NCBI RefSeq assembly: GCF_001424665.1
Contig: NZ_LMQS01000001.1
Coordinates: 807,225-871,224, forward strand
Length of the DNA: 64,000 nucleotides
DNA from: Methylophilus sp. Leaf416
GTDB lineage: Bacteria > Pseudomonadota > Gammaproteobacteria > Burkholderiales > Methylophilaceae
Direction: 5' to 3'
Under the pieces are notes generated by a model. It saw nothing but the letters and a program-made list of their open reading frames with translations. It was not told the DNA's origin and did not search any database. Position 1 is the stretch's first letter. Each line of letters opens with the position of its first letter. Below are positions 63,535 to 64,000 of this stretch, piece after piece. The translations under genes were made by a program, and so were the position numbers.

Positions 63535-64000
63535 ATGATTGAATCGATGATTAGGGGCGCTCTAAAACAGCGCCTGATTGTGCTGGTAATTGCCATCGCA
63601 CTGATTGGAGCCGGCTTATTTGCAGTACAGAAACTGTCTGTGGATGCTTTTCCTGATGTGACCAATGTGCAGGTGATGATTGCTACGCAAGCCACAGGAA
63701 AATCACCGGAAGAAGTTGAGCGTTTTATCACGGTACCTCTGGAAATCGCAATGACCGGCCTGCCCGGTCTGACAGAAATGCGTTCGGTCAACAAGAATGC
63801 TCTGTCACTGATTACCCTGGTATTCACGGACAGCACCGATGTGTATTTTGCCCGGCAACTGGTGATGGAACGCCTGATGGAAGTCATGGAACGCATGCCT
63901 GTCGGGGTCACACCTATTCTTGGGCCAGTCTCCACCGGCTTGGGTGAAGTTTACCAATTCACGCTGGACAAACCGAGTGATGGCAAAAAGGAGCTGACGC
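63535..64000 (+). CDS. czcA: CzcA-type heavy-metal RND transporter (N-terminal fragment, runs off window)
   Basis: About 155 codons of the start are present: an N-terminal helix (LKQRLIVLVIAIALIGAGLF), DAFPDVTNVQVMIATQATGKS, EEVERFITVPLE and GLPGLTEMRS, all typical of the heavy-metal efflux (HME) RND group. The metal-relay motif lies beyond the window, so Zn/Co/Cd versus Cu/Ag specificity cannot be judged from this part. Three bases after the czcB stop, same operon. Confidence 0.95.
   Translation, partial: MIESMIRGALKQRLIVLVIAIALIGAGLFAVQKLSVDAFPDVTNVQVMIATQATGKSPEEVERFITVPLEIAMTGLPGLTEMRSVNKNALSLITLVFTDSTDVYFARQLVMERLMEVMERMPVGVTPILGPVSTGLGEVYQFTLDKPSDGKKELT

Overview
The window reads as a chromosomal segment of a betaproteobacterium, most likely a methylotroph-type Nitrosomonadales/Methylophilaceae. 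This is inferred from moderate GC content, housekeeping genes in betaproteobacterial style (purKE, proB-obgE-rpmA-rplU, ffh plus a CcsA-like protein, leuA-pssA, tgt-yajC-secDF, clpSA), a PEP-CTERM protein and heavy c-di-GMP signalling. The genus was not established.

Layout. 0-4 kb: core genes on the minus strand (purK fragment, purE, proB, obgE, rpmA, rplU). 4.3-9.5 kb: a MocR-type regulator, CcoG (cbb3 oxidase maturation), an exonuclease/GIY-YIG fusion and OhrR. 9.5-10.4 kb: three small unknown genes behind an almost perfect Fur box. 10.5-19.3 kb: a signalling block with a GAF-PAS-GGDEF-EAL protein, a membrane diguanylate cyclase, a luciferase-like oxidoreductase, a LOV blue-light hybrid histidine kinase, an exported unknown, an acidic protein and a PilZ protein. 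19.5-22.6 kb: a cyanide-insensitive alternative oxidase, a catalase-family protein and small secreted, membrane or acidic proteins.

22.7-43.0 kb is a mosaic accessory region. It ends at an intact tRNA-Lys(TTT) gene (42891..42966, minus). Partial copies of the tRNA 3' part plus its terminator lie at about 41.5 kb and, more decayed, at about 22.75 kb. Other tRNA-3'-end-plus-terminator remnants lie at about 24.1, 29.7, 34.1 and 41.2 kb, and a roughly 105-bp dispersed repeat occurs at 26.6, 27.2 and 41.3 kb. Cargo modules sit between these scars: a polytopic membrane protein; a molybdopterin oxidoreductase; a decayed LprI-like gene; an HbpS-like/TetR/aldo-keto reductase operon with paired operators; KaiC plus a hybrid histidine kinase; XthA; CheY; a TonB receptor-YfiR-GGDEF/EAL cassette; an AraC-type regulator fragment; and a PEP-CTERM/HAF-repeat protein. 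I see no integrase gene, so this looks like a layered tRNA-anchored island that has lost its recombinase or is served in trans.

43-60.5 kb returns to core genes: ffh, CcsA-like, porin, HAD phosphatase, EamA exporter, leuA, pssA, tgt, yajC, secD, secF, a CorC-like protein, clpS, clpA. 60.6-64 kb begins a CzcICBA-type heavy-metal RND efflux operon whose czcA runs off the window.

The strongest themes are: redundant c-di-GMP turnover (three GGDEF proteins, one PilZ, one YfiR) beside light and KaiC-type sensing; oxidative/respiratory stress genes (CcoG, OhrR, AOX, catalase-like); iron control of an unknown operon; and a tRNA-Lys island with several generations of attachment-site scars.
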